Shown here piece by piece: positions 12,171 to 23,761 of a stretch of 64,000 nucleotides of DNA. The position numbers and the translations under genes were made by a program. This DNA comes from Pseudeuparius sepicola (taxonomy: Eukaryota; Arthropoda; Insecta; Coleoptera; Anthribidae): assembly GCA_963920635.1 (NCBI GenBank), contig OY987304.1:29512365-29576364 (forward strand), in the 5' to 3' direction. Position 1 is the first letter of the stretch, and the number at the start of each line of letters is the position of its first letter. A model generated the notes under the pieces. It made no database searches and had not been told where the DNA came from. It was given only the letters and a program-made list of their open reading frames with translations.

Positions 12171-13945
12171 ATTCAAGAAGGAAAATAATTAAAGTAATGC
12201 ATTACGTTAAAGAATATAAAAAGTACAAAAGTGGAATACAATTATTAAATGGCTGCGATAAGTTTTAAACAAAGAGAAAATAATGAATAGTTAATGGTAC
12301 CATTGTGTCTTTACCCCTTGGAGCTCCTCTAGTGCAATTTTTGTCTTGTTATTTCGACCAAGCCTTGCGCTATAAAATAGGTACTTGGTGGAATATCATC
12401 CCAAATGGCCATTGTGCTAGATTCCTTTCAAAATTCGGTGCAGGGGTCATCGAACGTTTCTAATGTTATTGAAGTAAATATTGTAGAAAGCAAAGCCAAA
12501 AATAAATAAATAAAAAAGTATGAGTTAATGAGAAAAAAAAATTATATTGTGAGAATAATAGATAAAATATTAAGAATAATTTTGTACTAGTAAGAAATAT
12601 TTTCCACTGTTTTTTTTTAAATGGCAACACAAAAACAATTAAAAACAAACAAAACATGCAACACTGTTATATCATATCAGATAACTGTTATCAATTCCAA
12701 GTACTTTATTTTAATTTCTATCAGAATTATTAGAAATGAACATTTAAATTTAACGTTTCCCACTAAACTTGTGGTCAAGACAAATTTAACATTAGTATAG
12801 GATATAACGCTGCATAACAGCATATACTTACACTTAGTTTTAATTTTCATGATAAAAAAAAAACATCTCCGGACACGCCGCACAAGCATGCCGATGCCAC
12901 CCCACCCCCAGAGACGTACGTAGATGGTCCACAGACATCGAAGACATCGGACTAGGCCCTACAACTTCATGCAAAGCAGCCTCTTGCCACGTCTGAGGCA
13001 TATGCCATGCCACATTTTTCACTGCCGCAGAACCTAAGAAAAACCAGAACCTAAGAAATAGCCGTACAAGAAAAGTAAACCTTACCAGAAGTAGTTACCC
13101 CACCGTTTCTAAAATGGTTAGAACACTCCAGAAAAGATACACACATCGCAACTCCACGACGAAAAGAACTTTTCCACGCCCCAAACAGGGTACAACGAGT
13201 CAAGAAAATAACGGACACCTCCAGTGCATAAATGAAACGATAATGCACCAAAAACACTTCACTTGAATAAATATATCAGCAGTAGCAACCACACAAAAAG
13301 AAACGAATTTACCCTGTTCCAACCGAAACGACGCAACAAGAAAACTGAAGCATCTTCAGAAGAAAAAAAATGCTGAGACCAGCATTTGCAATCCCAGCAA
13401 CCGCAGGAAACGAAGGCCACCAAAGCAATTCACGGCTTTATTACGCCCGCACGGATGGAAACAACGAAAACATGGCATTCTCGACGGAGGCGAGTACGGG
13501 CTTGCTAGCATAGTAGGCCTAGTTCAGTATTTCCCTACACCAAGACGAGGCGGATACCGGTATTATTTAATTGGTACTGCCTATCCACCAGAAGATGTCG
13601 CAGCGAGTCCCAACCGAAGGTCCAGCGTATGGAAGGTAGATCATCCATAGTCCAACGCTGAGCATCCAGTATCCCACAGACTATTCAGAGCCAAGATACT
13701 ACAGGGTGCAAGTGTATACGCGAGACAAGCCAGTGCAGTGCGGTCCGTGAGAAAAACTTCATATTATATTTTTTATTATATACCTACTTTTATTTTTTTT
13801 TATTTAAAAACACGATAAACTAAAATTTTAATTTCGTCTTTATATTCATTTCTTTTTTTAATATCATAAATAAGTTATATTTGTTTTATAATTTTTCTTT
13901 TATTTTATTTTTACAATTTATTTTTTTAGCTGGAGTCCAGCTTTG
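12171..13945 (+). other. Post-env region of element 1 with unexplained GC-richer block
   Basis: 12171-12830 is AT-rich. From about 12,860 to 13,750 composition becomes distinctly more GC-rich and the DNA reads in longer open stretches (for example about 13,085-13,235 and about 13,390-13,651 on the plus strand) with basic and proline-rich content. No family is recognised. Its place between env and the polypurine tract makes it internal cargo of the retroelement: either a decayed extra ORF or captured host sequence. Confidence 0.45.
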
Positions 13946-13961
13946 AAGAGACGGGGGCATG
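13946..13961 (+). promoter_or_regulatory. Polypurine tract of element 1
   Basis: GAAGAGACGGGGGCAT lies immediately before the 3' LTR, the expected place and composition for the plus-strand primer of reverse transcription. Confidence 0.7.
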
Positions 13962-14375
13962 TGTCACGAATGAAAAGTAAGCAATTAAATTATAACGAAA
14001 TAATTCAATGAACTCGGTTGAGTTCAGGCACCGCCGGTATTATCGAAACTTAACATAAAAATCGCTGACTGCTGATTCCGCGACAAAATCAAAGTTTACC
14101 TAAAACCATCGATCGGTTCAAGGCGACAGTCAGTCCGTACGAGTGCAAAAGAAAAGATCGACCAACCGGCGGGGCCAACCAGCAACCAGGTATTCCAGCT
14201 GCGATGACGCCTGCCCCTGCTGTCTCTTCACAAAAGTAAGTGTCTTTCTCTCATTGTGTCAATTGTCAATTGTGTCAAGCTTTCTTAACCCTAAATAATA
14301 AATTAACCTATGCGAAATTAAGGCCAATTGTTATTATTTGCTACGCTCCCAGTCACGGCTATCCAGGTCGTGACA
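13962..14375 (+). repeat. 3' LTR of env-bearing element 1
   Basis: Same 414-bp length and termini as the 5' LTR; about two visible differences (one near 14,020 and one near 14,310). It is followed directly by the ATAT target duplication. Confidence 0.9.
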
Positions 14376-14866
14376 ATATGAGCAGCAGCGTAGATACAAA
14401 TAATTTTATTTTAAATGCCAGCATAATCACCTTGACACTAGTTTAAAAAATCCGAAATTACGAAGAAACTGTACCAGAAATAAAAAAAATACCAAGAGGC
14501 ATTTTTTGTTCCAAATTAAATGGGCTATCCAAAAAAGGCAAAATTTTTGGTTTTGCACAGGGCCGTACTACTTTTTTTCTACAATTATTTACAGTAACTA
14601 TTTGTACCTACGCCGCTGGTGATCGGAACGGGGCCAAATTATTCCACAAAATGGCAACCGTCCAGTGTATAATGTGTACCAAATTTGGTTAGAATTCCTA
14701 AATGGGATCGAAAGAAATTAAAAAAATATATATTTTTGGAAAATTTTCAACACACTGTATATGGAGAACCAAGCTTTTTTGGGTTAATGTTTATTAAGCA
14801 TATGTGCTTATTTTAGCGAGTTTTACCTTGTCTTTTCGGCTCTGCCTTTAGATGTGACTCACCCTG

Positions 14867-14960
14867 TATAAACAAATTTTTAACGACAGAAGGCAAAGAT
14901 TTTTATTGGAACATTTTAAAAGTTTTTAGTAATAAATTCCTACTATACAATTTCAAATTA
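14867..14960 (+). pseudogene. hAT transposase, last codons after the insertion
   Basis: Resuming after the TATA duplication, the frame gives KQIFNDRRQRFLLEHFKSF and then stops. This matches the end of the hAT dimerisation domain that follows the ERxFS core at 7794-7960, confirming that both pieces were one coding region before the inverted-repeat element inserted. Confidence 0.75.
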
Positions 14961-15370
14961 AAATGTTTTTATAATTCTGCTTTAATATAGGTATTTTACG
15001 GGGTGTTTTATGTATTTGTTTTCCTTTCATTTTTCTTAAAATAAACCTTTTCTCTAAAATCAGTTTTCGTGTTTTTAAGGTATTTTTACATGTAAAATAA
15101 ATGCATATTATTGCATATTTGGCTAAATAAATGCATATTATTTCATATTTTAAATAAAAATGATGCATATAGGTATATGCGCATATTTCGAATGAAATTA
15201 AATGCATATATTCCGCCCTTTAGTAATAATTGTAGAATGAAATGAAATCCACTGCATTTTTAATATATAAAATATAATTTGCTGTACATTAACTTATAAC
15301 TTTATTGTACATAAAATATATTATAAGTATTTCGTTAGAATAAAATGACATAAAATATATTTACTGTAAA

Positions 15371-15639
15371 TTAGCCAGCTGTCTCTAGTAGGCCAGTTTG
15401 TCCTCTGTCTGTGGATATGATTAAATGGCGAAGGAAACTGCGACATATAGTTGCCTGTATTTCCTCTTTGTGTTCTCGAATCGGTTTCGTTGTGCATTTA
15501 TTAAGATCAGTCTGTGACAGGCCATGTCTCTTTGTAATCCTTCGAACAGAATCCAAATGTTGGGATGACTGCAATGAAATACAGAGTTCAAGGCATTGTG
15601 GAACCCTTCGCAGCAGTCATTTACAGAAAAGTTATTCAA
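15371..15639 (-). pseudogene. MULE-like transposase C-terminal scrap
   Basis: On the minus strand 15639-15421 reads NDCCEGFHNALNS, then HPNIWILFEGLQRD and later NTKRKYRQL. The order E-G-[FW]-H-N, H-P-N-[IL]-W and a terminal R-x-K-Y resembles the end of insect Mutator-like transposases that often carry FLYWCH fingers. Only this end is present; upstream sequence is not recognisable. It lies just outside the hAT insertion, so it is older background. Confidence 0.5.
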
Positions 15640-16370
15640 AATTATCGATATCTATTTCTCCGGAAATTTCAATATCCTGTGTATCAATAAGGTATGCACT
15701 TTGGCTGTTATTCCTTGACCAAACTACTACTCGTTAACTTTCTGTAACAACAAAATGGTCCTAAAGTAAAGTAACTATGAATTTGCCTCAAAATCACTTA
15801 CAATGCTTCGACCACCCATAACTGTTATAGAATGGAATGTCATTATTTCTATAAAGTGTGGAAAGTCGTTGGAAAATCGCAGCTCTAGCCACACCCGCAT
15901 CGCGTTCCAGATAAACTTGTAAGAAGTAAGAATGTAAACTAACAAAAATAAAAAAACACCTCCCTCGGGGATTGCGACGACAGGCGTATCTCATATTTTA
16001 TTATATACCTAAAGCAGCACAGTAGAGAATTATGTCGAACATTTTGCATAACATCAAAAGCAACAACGTTGTTATTTTCCAACTATCAACTGTCTAACCA
16101 ACTTATATGCCAGAATAATTTGCAACAATTGTTCTAAAACAATGCTGTTGTTTCAAATTAAGTTGATTTTAATTTTTAAAAATCATGGAAATATAAATCC
16201 TTTTAGTTAAGAGAAGGGCTTGAAGTCCTAGTTATATATAAACATTCAATAATTAATTAAACAAGCAATCTTAAAGTCGGGATTTAACACCAACGAGGTA
16301 ATATATTTTTTTATATATATGCAAATTTGTACGGAAGCGCAGAGGGGCCACCTGTGACAAAAAAATTTCT
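15640..16370. other. No recognisable gene
   Basis: A short minus-strand frame at 15994-15794 has no recognised family. The rest is AT-rich with no terminal repeats. Confidence 0.4.
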
Positions 16371-16373
16371 CGG

Positions 16374-16745
16374 CGTTTTATTCCGACTTGTAAGTCGTAA
16401 TTCCGACTTGCAACTCGGAATTCTTACTTACAACTCGGAATTCCGACTTGTAACTCGGAATTATTCCGACTTGTAACTCGGAATTATTCCGACTTTTAAC
16501 TCGGAATTCTGACTTACAACTCGGAATTCCGAATTCCGACTTACAACTCGGAATTCCGACTTGTAACTCGGAATTATTCCGAATTGTAACTCGGAATTAT
16601 TCCGACTTGTTACTCGGAATAATTCCAACTTTTAACTCTGAATTATTCCGAGTTGTTTGTTGAATTTCGACATGTAACTCGGAATAATTCCGACTTGTAA
16701 CTCGGCATAATTCCCACTTGTAACTCGGAGTAATTTCCGAGTAAA
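16374..16745. repeat. Tandem palindromic minisatellite, TTCCGACTTGTAACTCGGAA type
   Basis: About 16-18 imperfect units of roughly 20-25 bp. Each contains TCCGACTT...AACTCGGA, so each unit is itself nearly palindromic (CCGA with TCGG). Units are joined by AATTATT or directly. Variants (TTTAACTCGG, TTACAACTCGG) are interspersed. The spacers are too short and too similar to the repeats for a CRISPR array. Confidence 0.85.
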
Positions 16746-16761
16746 TTCGGACTTAAATTAA

Positions 16762-17420
16762 TTTATTTGTCACTAAAGTATAACTAATAGTATAAAATCC
16801 CAAATAAGCTCGACCTACCTTCAGCTGTATTCCTAATGGAAGATAATTTTTTTATATAAAAGATAATGTATAAACAAACAAATCACCCTTGGGTTCCTTA
16901 ATCACATTCTTGCACAACACAACAATTTACTTAATAATATTTTGACCTAAAAGTAGCACAAAGGGCACTTTTCTAAAAAAAAAAACGGGAAAAAGGCTAG
17001 AGCATAAGAAGACTTTTGAAACTTCGCAAACGTACTCAGTTTTTCATTTTGAACAAGTTTCCTTAATAACATTTTGTCGTAAAACCTACAAAACCTTTTT
17101 GGTGTGACAAATTACTTTTTTTTGGGAAAAAATCAAAATGGGCTTAGACTTTTGAAATTTTTCACAACAGCCCAATTTTTGATCGTGAACAAGTTTCTTT
17201 AATAACATTTTAACGCGAGAGCTACATAAAGGGCACTCTTCTAAAAAAAGTTAGTTAAATAAATTTTAATTAAAGGTACAAGGGCAAAACATGCGCGATT
17301 TGCTTTTATTACGCATTATCTTTATAAAAAATGCCTTTCATTAGGAATACAGATGAGAGTAGGTGCGGAGCTTATTAGGGATCTTACACTATAAACTTGT
17401 CACTAATCTAAACCATGCAT
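16762..17420. mobile_element. Inverted-repeat element with internal degenerate tandem repeat
   Basis: 16762-16868 and 17318-17420 are inverted, imperfect copies of about 100 bp, sharing AGCTGTATTCCTAATG and ATAAGCTC blocks and a GTCACTAA-type end. Between them are three degenerate copies of a unit of about 135 bp starting near 16919, 17052 and 17187, each with CTTAATAACATTTT followed by a GGGCACTTTTCTAAAAAA-like part in two of them. No ORF. Superfamily unknown. Confidence 0.55.
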
Positions 17421-18910
17421 TTTATAAAGAAAAAAACTGCTCTTTCATATCAACCAAGCAGAAAGCACAGTTTGACAGACCATCTAGTGAATGTTATGTG
17501 ATGGCCATGATGGTGTTTTACGTCACATACGTCAAATAATTAGTTCGGTGGATGGCGCTAGACTCGACCTTCAAAGGGGAGGTTTACTTTGCCAGATTAT
17601 GCATTATTGAGTCCCTATCCAAATTCCGAACTGAGTAAGAAGAATGTAAAATATTCAGATATTTCCTTGAATATTGAAGTAATGTATTATATAATATTTT
17701 ATTATATTTAAGAGGTTCCAGAATCTCTCAAATTTAATAATTATTATATCATTCTATCAAAAATATATAAGCTTCATTTTAAGCGAAAGCGGAACTATGT
17801 ATGCGCTAATGCCAGAGGGAAAAATGTGAGTCGAGAATTATTTTGAGCAGACTAAATTAACTGCGTGACAATAGTTAGTAGTAGTTCGAATTTTGGCCAA
17901 CGCTTTTGACTAGAGCCACAGAATAAAGCATAAGAATTCCGCTTCGACACTAAATTTTTAAAAACTTTCCGCTAACTGTAGATATATAAAACTAATAATT
18001 GGCTTTCTTTTATAAACGTTTCCTCAAAAATGCACGATGTTTCGACAAATTGAAAACGAAAAGTCAAACAATTAGTAGAGAAAAAACTTCCTCTTCAACA
18101 AAACAAAAACAAATACCGACCTCGGCGCACCCCCAGCTTGAGGTGTACCAAGTTGTCGACCAGCTAAAACCACATCAGGTTTACTAACTCCTCCATTTAT
18201 TTGTTGTATCTCCATCGATCGAACTGACTTAACAAAATATTGTCGAATTTCGTTGAGAACGAGAGTGGTAAGTACCGTCAAAGTAACCTATTTTGAAAAA
18301 TCGGAAAAATGGCCCATACCACCGAACAGCTTTTCAGATTCGGCCCCACGCCTAATTTTGACTTGGTCCATGTTCGAATCCCTCACACAAATCAAAGATA
18401 TCCAAACTGTGAACAATTTCCCATCTGGTTGCCGTTTACTAAGACAAAGGTCCATACTCATCCGCGGCCAACGTCACAATTTTTAAAAACGCGGTCGCCC
18501 TATAGGGTTTGAACATTTCTTACTTTTATTCAAAATTGTTTAAGATATCACTGTGACGTTGTATTACCAGAATCTTCAGATGAACAATGGTACCTACCTG
18601 CCAAGGTACCAACATTGTATCTGTTATTTACATTGCAAGATGGGTAAGTGCAAATTCTTGGAGGAGGAGGTTGTTTGAGGACCGAGGAAATGCGGGTATT
18701 GCCTCGGTCCTTAAAAGTACCTCCGGGGCCAAAAAGAACTTACGCATCGAGTAATGTATTACATTTTTCCCACTACCGACAATTTCATATTATAGGTACA
18801 CCATGGACTAGTGTGAGTAATAATTTTCCCATTGTTCGTTTACTGAACATGATAATCAGTGATATAAATATAAGAGGCAAAATACAGCGATAATAAAAAG
18901 ATATAAAAAA
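17421..18910. other. No recognisable gene
   Basis: Two short open frames (17999-18187; two overlapping frames around 18253-18512) show no family resemblance. The region is of mixed composition without terminal repeats that I could pair. Confidence 0.4.
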
Positions 18911-18912
18911 AT

Positions 18913-18990
18913 TTGGCCTTTGAGTAGGACTTGAACCCGGGACCTACGATTTAATAGTTACATGCTCTCACCCTTTGGTAAACAACTGCT
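18913..18990 (-). repeat. tRNA-derived SINE scrap or tRNA pseudogene
   Basis: The minus strand reads GGGTGAGAGCATG, then about 20 bases later GGTCCCGGGTTCAAGTCC. The second block fits the Pol III box B (GGTTCRANYCC) and the first is like box A/D-arm. Anticodon-stem and acceptor-stem pairing do not work, so a functional tRNA is unlikely. A SINE head is the simplest reading. Confidence 0.4.
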
Positions 18991-19828
18991 TGTCAATTTT
19001 CTTCTATTAGGCAGCTCTTATTTGGGACTAAGGAAATACTGAATTATTAATTTTAAAAAATATTGAATTATTAATTTTATTATTAATTATTATATTATTA
19101 ATTTTTCTTTCGCATAATTTTTGAAGTGCTTTCTGATCAAAATCAAATCAGTTTATAAAACGATCGTTGTGAAACCTATTAAAATGTACGCAAGTTTCGG
19201 GTTGCAACATAAGTAATATATTTTATTATTGGTTTTTAAGGACTTTGCTGCGTAAGAGTTTCTAGGCAATACTTTTTGTAAAGTTACCTAGCAACCACTG
19301 TCTCAGCTAGCAACCAAAATAACAGGATAGCTCGAACATTTTACTTACGCATTCGGGTGTGCTGGAGAGTATGTAAAGTGTACTTAGTTAGGTAAGAGGC
19401 CTAGGAGGGAGCAGGAAAAGGTGTTTTATGATCTAATGTCACAATATGGGTGCCCTGCAAAAGAGCGGTAAACCTTATAAAAATAAATCTCTGAAACATT
19501 ATATATAAGATGTACCTAAATAAATTAGTAGGAATAAATTCAAGAATGATTCAGAACCTTAAAGGAAAAAATCTATAAACAGCACCGAAAATGCTTAGTA
19601 AAATGGATACAGGATGTTAAAGTTTAAAATCTCGTGAAATAATCACAATACTTGCAGGAAAATTGGTGTCGGGAGGTTTTTTATAAGACTATGTTTGTTA
19701 TGGATATACAGGGAGTTACACAGCTAAATTATCAATGGGTTTCTTATAAATGTTGTGTATCATCTTTTTGTGATAATGTTTTTTTTTTCTTAAAAAATGA
19801 ACTAAAAATTATACAATAATTTATTATA

Positions 19829-20292
19829 CAGTGGCCAGCAGAAAGTTGGACACAAATGGAAAACTTTTTTTATTATTCAGAAAATTTTATTCTCGATAAA
19901 AATTGGTGCATCATTTCAAACTCAAAACGCACATATCCAAATTTAAATATCTCTTTTTGGATACGAGGTAGATTCCAAAATATCAAAATAACTCAAGAGT
20001 AAAGTACCCTTATTTTTTAAAATACGGTAAAAAGTTACTTACAAAAGTTGTTTGGAATCAAAGGCGGATGTCAGATTTAAAGTCACAGCCACCTAGTAAA
20101 AAAAATATTTTTTTGTGTTTTTTTCGACCACCCTGTGTATTACAAAACAAACAAAATACCGCAAGCACAACTTATCATCGGATAACACATGAATTTGCTA
20201 CAAAACTTTAATTTTGTTCGATTAGCAGCTAGAAACTTAAATTAATCGAAATCAATATTAAATTTTTGTGTCCAACTTTCTGCCGGTCACTG
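19829..20292. mobile_element. Tc1-like MITE
   Basis: Terminal inverted repeats of about 28 bp: CAGTGGCCAGCAGAAAGTTG on the left and the inverse, with two or three mismatches, on the right (ending GGTCACTG). TA flanks both sides (19827-19828 and 20293-20294). CAGTG termini with TA duplication are typical of Tc1/mariner elements. At 464 bp with no transposase frame, it is non-autonomous. Confidence 0.8.
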
Positions 20293-20299
20293 TATACAA

Positions 20300-23200
20300 T
20301 TATGCCATATTATGTTTAGTAGATAGGTTATTTCAAGGTATGACCACCTCTGTAAATTGTGTACATTACTTTTATCGGCGATAACGTTATTAAAATATAT
20401 TTAAAAAAAAATCGAAACTTTAAAATCCTTCATGTTTTTTTATTGAGCATTGTCGTTTATAGATTTTTGTTTTGTCAGATGTAGGTACTCTTGCCGTGTA
20501 TTGAAATTTTTTTATATTTTTTCTTTATTTTTCTATATTACGTGTGTTTCGCAAGTGCATCAAAATAAATAATTATTAATGAAGTCAAAAAAATGCAGCT
20601 TTAATTAAATAAGTTCATTTTTAAAATCAGCAGAGTGTATGTTTAAAACCATAATTTGTGTGTGATAAATCTAATAAATGTCAACTACTAAATATTCGTT
20701 AAATCTCTGTATGTGGTCTGCACTCGTCGCTGTCTTGAATTTATTTATGTTATATATTTTTAGCCTTGAATTTATGATACATATATTTTTATCCGTGCCC
20801 CATTATCGCGTAGTATTTTTGTTCGGTTTGGAGGGCATATTTCTTTCCTGCAAGGATAGCAGTTCATTATTTCCGGGACGTGAGGCGAATATGAGACAAG
20901 TCACACCGGGACGGGGTCGTACATTTCCGCGTAAGACACGGGCTTTTACAACGTGAAATACGACGGAACATCAAGATAAAGCAGCAAAATTGGGAGTTCA
21001 ACATGCAGTAAATTAAATTCCAGATTTTTTTTGTACTCACGTACCTAATAATTTGGTATACCATATACCTGAGGGGAATGGTTCAGTCCCTCGCAGTTTG
21101 AACATCCATGGAGTTGCCACTATAGTGGCGGAGATGTGAAGGTGGATAGTATAGCCAGTGGGTAGGTAATGATTGCTTCATACATATAGGCTTATATTGT
21201 TATGGAAAGGGCAGACAATTACAAGAAAGAATGGATAAGGGTTAAGGGTGCTGTTGGTATAAATAATTAGGTATAAGTATAGATATACTGCAAAAAAGCG
21301 CACGTCGTCGATTATTTAAGTAAACTTGTAATAATCTATACCTTTGCAGCCGCATTATATTACAGCGCATTTTTCATAACACTGTCTGCGACCATTATTA
21401 AGAGACCAGGTTTTTAAAATTGTCAAGTAGTACTGGCGATTTTCGCTGTCACACGGTTAAGGTCGGTCACACGTCGCGCGGTCGGTCACTCCTCGACAGT
21501 ACAAGTGTACTAATACACTCAGTAATATAAATAATACTTAGGTACTTAATAGTATACGCATCCCAACCTGTTTTTTAAATGTAAGGGTTTGCGTCGCGGG
21601 CTCTGAGAAATAACCAAGGATAGAGGGAGTAAGAACAAAAAGTAAACAGAGCCAACATATTTTTGAGTGATGCCAAGTACTCCATTGTTTACAGCATTTC
21701 ATTTCAAAATAGAAGAGTTTGATAATGAGATTAAATGAAAGCACACCTCCCATAACGATAAATTAACAAATGTAGTTATTAATTTCTTGTATGTAATAAT
21801 TTGAAACTAAAACTAAATTGCGCTGTAATTACAGTAGCTAATTATCACTTTAATAAAATCGTCACAGATTCCTCAAACCGCCCAACATGGCAACGCTGCC
21901 GATGCTGAAGCGGGCACCGCGTTCGTTAACTCGGCGATATTTGTTTTGTATTTGCCCAGCAAGCAGGGACGGATGGGACGGTCGGGCAGTCGGGCAAATG
22001 CCCGAAGGGCCGGTCGCAATCGGGCCGACTGGGGCCGGCCTGGACAGCTAACGGACATACGCCATACGCAAAATATCAAAATAATCATCACCGCGTCCGC
22101 AGCGCAGTCAACGATGACGCGACGTCCCTATGCCCAATCCGGCCCTTTCTTCCCTTCCTAATATATTCCAAGGGGCATCTTCTGCTTTGGCTTCTGCATA
22201 TCAGTACATTTTCGCATTGCCTATTTCTCAAGTTGAATGTAAATAGTAGTTTTCAACATTAAGATATAAAAATAGATTAAGGAATACAATGTGTCACTGT
22301 AGAAATCTATGAAGAGCCGAATAAAATTTATCATATATGTTTTTAGATTCACCTACAGGAAGGTATTTCACAGACACTATATTATTTCGACTGGGTTATT
22401 ATTCCATGGATAACTATGTTTTTTTTAATGAACAATTTTCAGAATATCATACTAGGCATTCTTTTAAGAATAAAATGGATGGTGGCCATAGCTCAAAACC
22501 TTTTGTACAAAATATCAGTACTCTAAGTTATATATAGGGCATTCACAAAGTAGGGCCAGATTTTCCAGAGTACCCTGTATAAACCACAGGGCACAGGTTG
22601 GTGATCTTTTTTTGCAAATCGATTAAGCAAATTAAGCAAATCGAGTGTTCACAAGCAAACGCGGACATACTGTAGATTACAAGTTACTAGTTATGATAGT
22701 GAATATAGAGAAAGTTTTTTTAAGTCAAATTGATAATGAAGAAGTTTTTTTAAAATATAAAATATATGTTTTCTCAACGGCAGAGACCCCTCGACCCTGC
22801 AATCTGTTGCATGCGCCCCACGTTTTACGAATCTTTATGAGGCTAGGAGAAATTTTATTTTTTGGTCGGTTTTGATATTATTTTATACTTTTTAGTCCTT
22901 TTTAAAAACGTGGTATATTAAAATAATATATTTAAATTTTATTATTTTCTGCTTTTTAGTCTTGTTTGAAATTTTGCAATCGATTTTAAACATCTTGTTG
23001 ATTATGACAGAGACCTGTGGCAAATTTCAGGTTTATTAATTAATTCCAGATCCTTCTTACTTACCAATGCATGTGCTTATCTGTTGATAAATTTCCATTA
23101 GTCAAATATCTTTATTTATTAGATATTTATTCATTTTATAGTAACAAATAACATATTAATAATATGTAGTATATACCCATTAATTATGCATTGTTATTCT

Positions 23201-23380
23201 GGTCTGAGTTATGTTTAAAGTTTCAAGTCTCTAACTCATCGGAAAATTAGTTTATAATCGATTGCAAACAGACGAACAGGAGGAAAAGAAAGCGAGTTAA
23301 TAAAAACGTGGTAAAAATCATTAATTTATTAAATCAAATAATAGATCTAGTCTAGTTTGTCATTTTTATATTATTTTTGT
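20300..23380. other. Mostly unassigned; one GC-rich island
   Basis: No gene family recognised. 21,880-22,130 is a conspicuous GC- and CpG-rich island in AT-rich DNA, open in both directions over about 200 bp but without motif support; it could be a promoter-type island or a repeat fragment. 22,545-22,585 resembles the right terminus of a CCCTGTATA-ending inverted-repeat element. Confidence 0.35.
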
Positions 23381-23384
23381 ATTA

Positions 23385-23672
23385 TCACAGACCTATATAG
23401 CTTCGCTACAGACTGTGCCTCGCCGTATATTTTTAGGCGAACCCAAAAGGATGCCAAGTCCCTGGAGTTGGCATCCTTTGTGGGAATTCGTACAAATATT
23501 TCCACTACCGTCCCATAGAGGTCGCTGAGTTCTACATCTTTCCACTCGTCGTTGCCAAATGTCGCCTATCCGGCCCATTTTAGGGATAAAAATACATCTT
23601 CATTCAAGCAGATGTATTATGTATATAAACACAGACCTATATAGCTTAGCTAAGATGTATACGTCTGTGATA
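23385..23672. mobile_element. MITE with TCACAGACCTATATAGCTT termini, copy 1
   Basis: Begins TCACAGACCTATATAGCTTCG and ends with the inverse (ATACGTCTGTGATA). A second inner start near 23627 forms a short palindrome with the same right end, suggesting a deleted or nested copy. The partner copy is at 33957-34184. No ORF. Confidence 0.6.
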
Positions 23673-23761
23673 TAAATAATATGTTCACAGAAAGAGGCAA
23701 GGAAGATGGAATTGGTAGGTAAGGATTTTTGAGATTCATATTGATGTACATATACTTACTT

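Larger units (their letters stand above)
8183..14375 (+). mobile_element. LTR retrotransposon with env, internally deleted
   Basis: Two 414-bp direct LTRs (8183-8596 and 13962-14375) begin TGTCACGAATG, end GTCGTGACA, and differ at about two positions by eye. ATAT is duplicated on both sides (8179-8182 and 14376-14379). Order inside: leader, gag remnant, a deletion that removes the rest of gag and nearly all of pol, the extreme pol C-terminus, a broken env, a long downstream block and a purine-rich tract before the 3' LTR. The high LTR identity says it inserted recently compared with the surrounding relics. Protease, RT and integrase are missing, so it could only have moved in trans. Confidence 0.9.
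7961..14866. mobile_element. Inverted-repeat element (CAGGGTGAATCAC termini) inside hAT
   Basis: Left end CAGGGTGAATCACATCTAAAG and right end the near-perfect inverse, with arms of about 220-240 bp (7961-8182 and about 14635-14866). TATA flanks both ends (7957-7960 and 14867-14870). Removing it with one TATA restores an open hAT transposase frame. The element belongs to the same terminal-motif group as 1475-2646 and 60998-62358. Its loop holds the LTR retrotransposon at 8183-14375; 14376-14634 is loop sequence without a recognised gene. Confidence 0.85.
7612..15222 (+). mobile_element. hAT-superfamily DNA transposon, outer shell of nested stack
   Basis: Left terminus TAAAGGGCGGAATATATGCA and right terminus TGCATATATTCCGCCCTTTA are perfect inverted repeats, flanked by the direct 8-bp duplication GTAATAAT (7604-7611 and 15223-15230). 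Eight-bp duplications are the hAT hallmark. Inside, on the plus strand, is the C-terminal part of a hAT transposase (7794-7960, continuing at 14867). Most of the transposase gene is missing, and an inverted-repeat element sits inside the remaining part. Subterminal DNA is rich in TGCATAT motifs (7626-7730 and 15100-15210), which may be transposase binding sites. Confidence 0.9.

Noticed and set aside
16374..16745. CRISPR-like appearance
   Set aside because: Repeats are degenerate, spacers are only a few bases and resemble the repeats, and the context is an insect genome with no cas genes.
18913..18990. Functional tRNA gene on the minus strand
   Set aside because: Box B is good but the anticodon and acceptor stems do not pair, so only a SINE scrap or pseudogene is supported.
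21946..22161. Arginine-rich frame in the GC island as a gene
   Set aside because: The opposite strand is equally open and the content follows GC-rich codons; an island or repeat is likelier.
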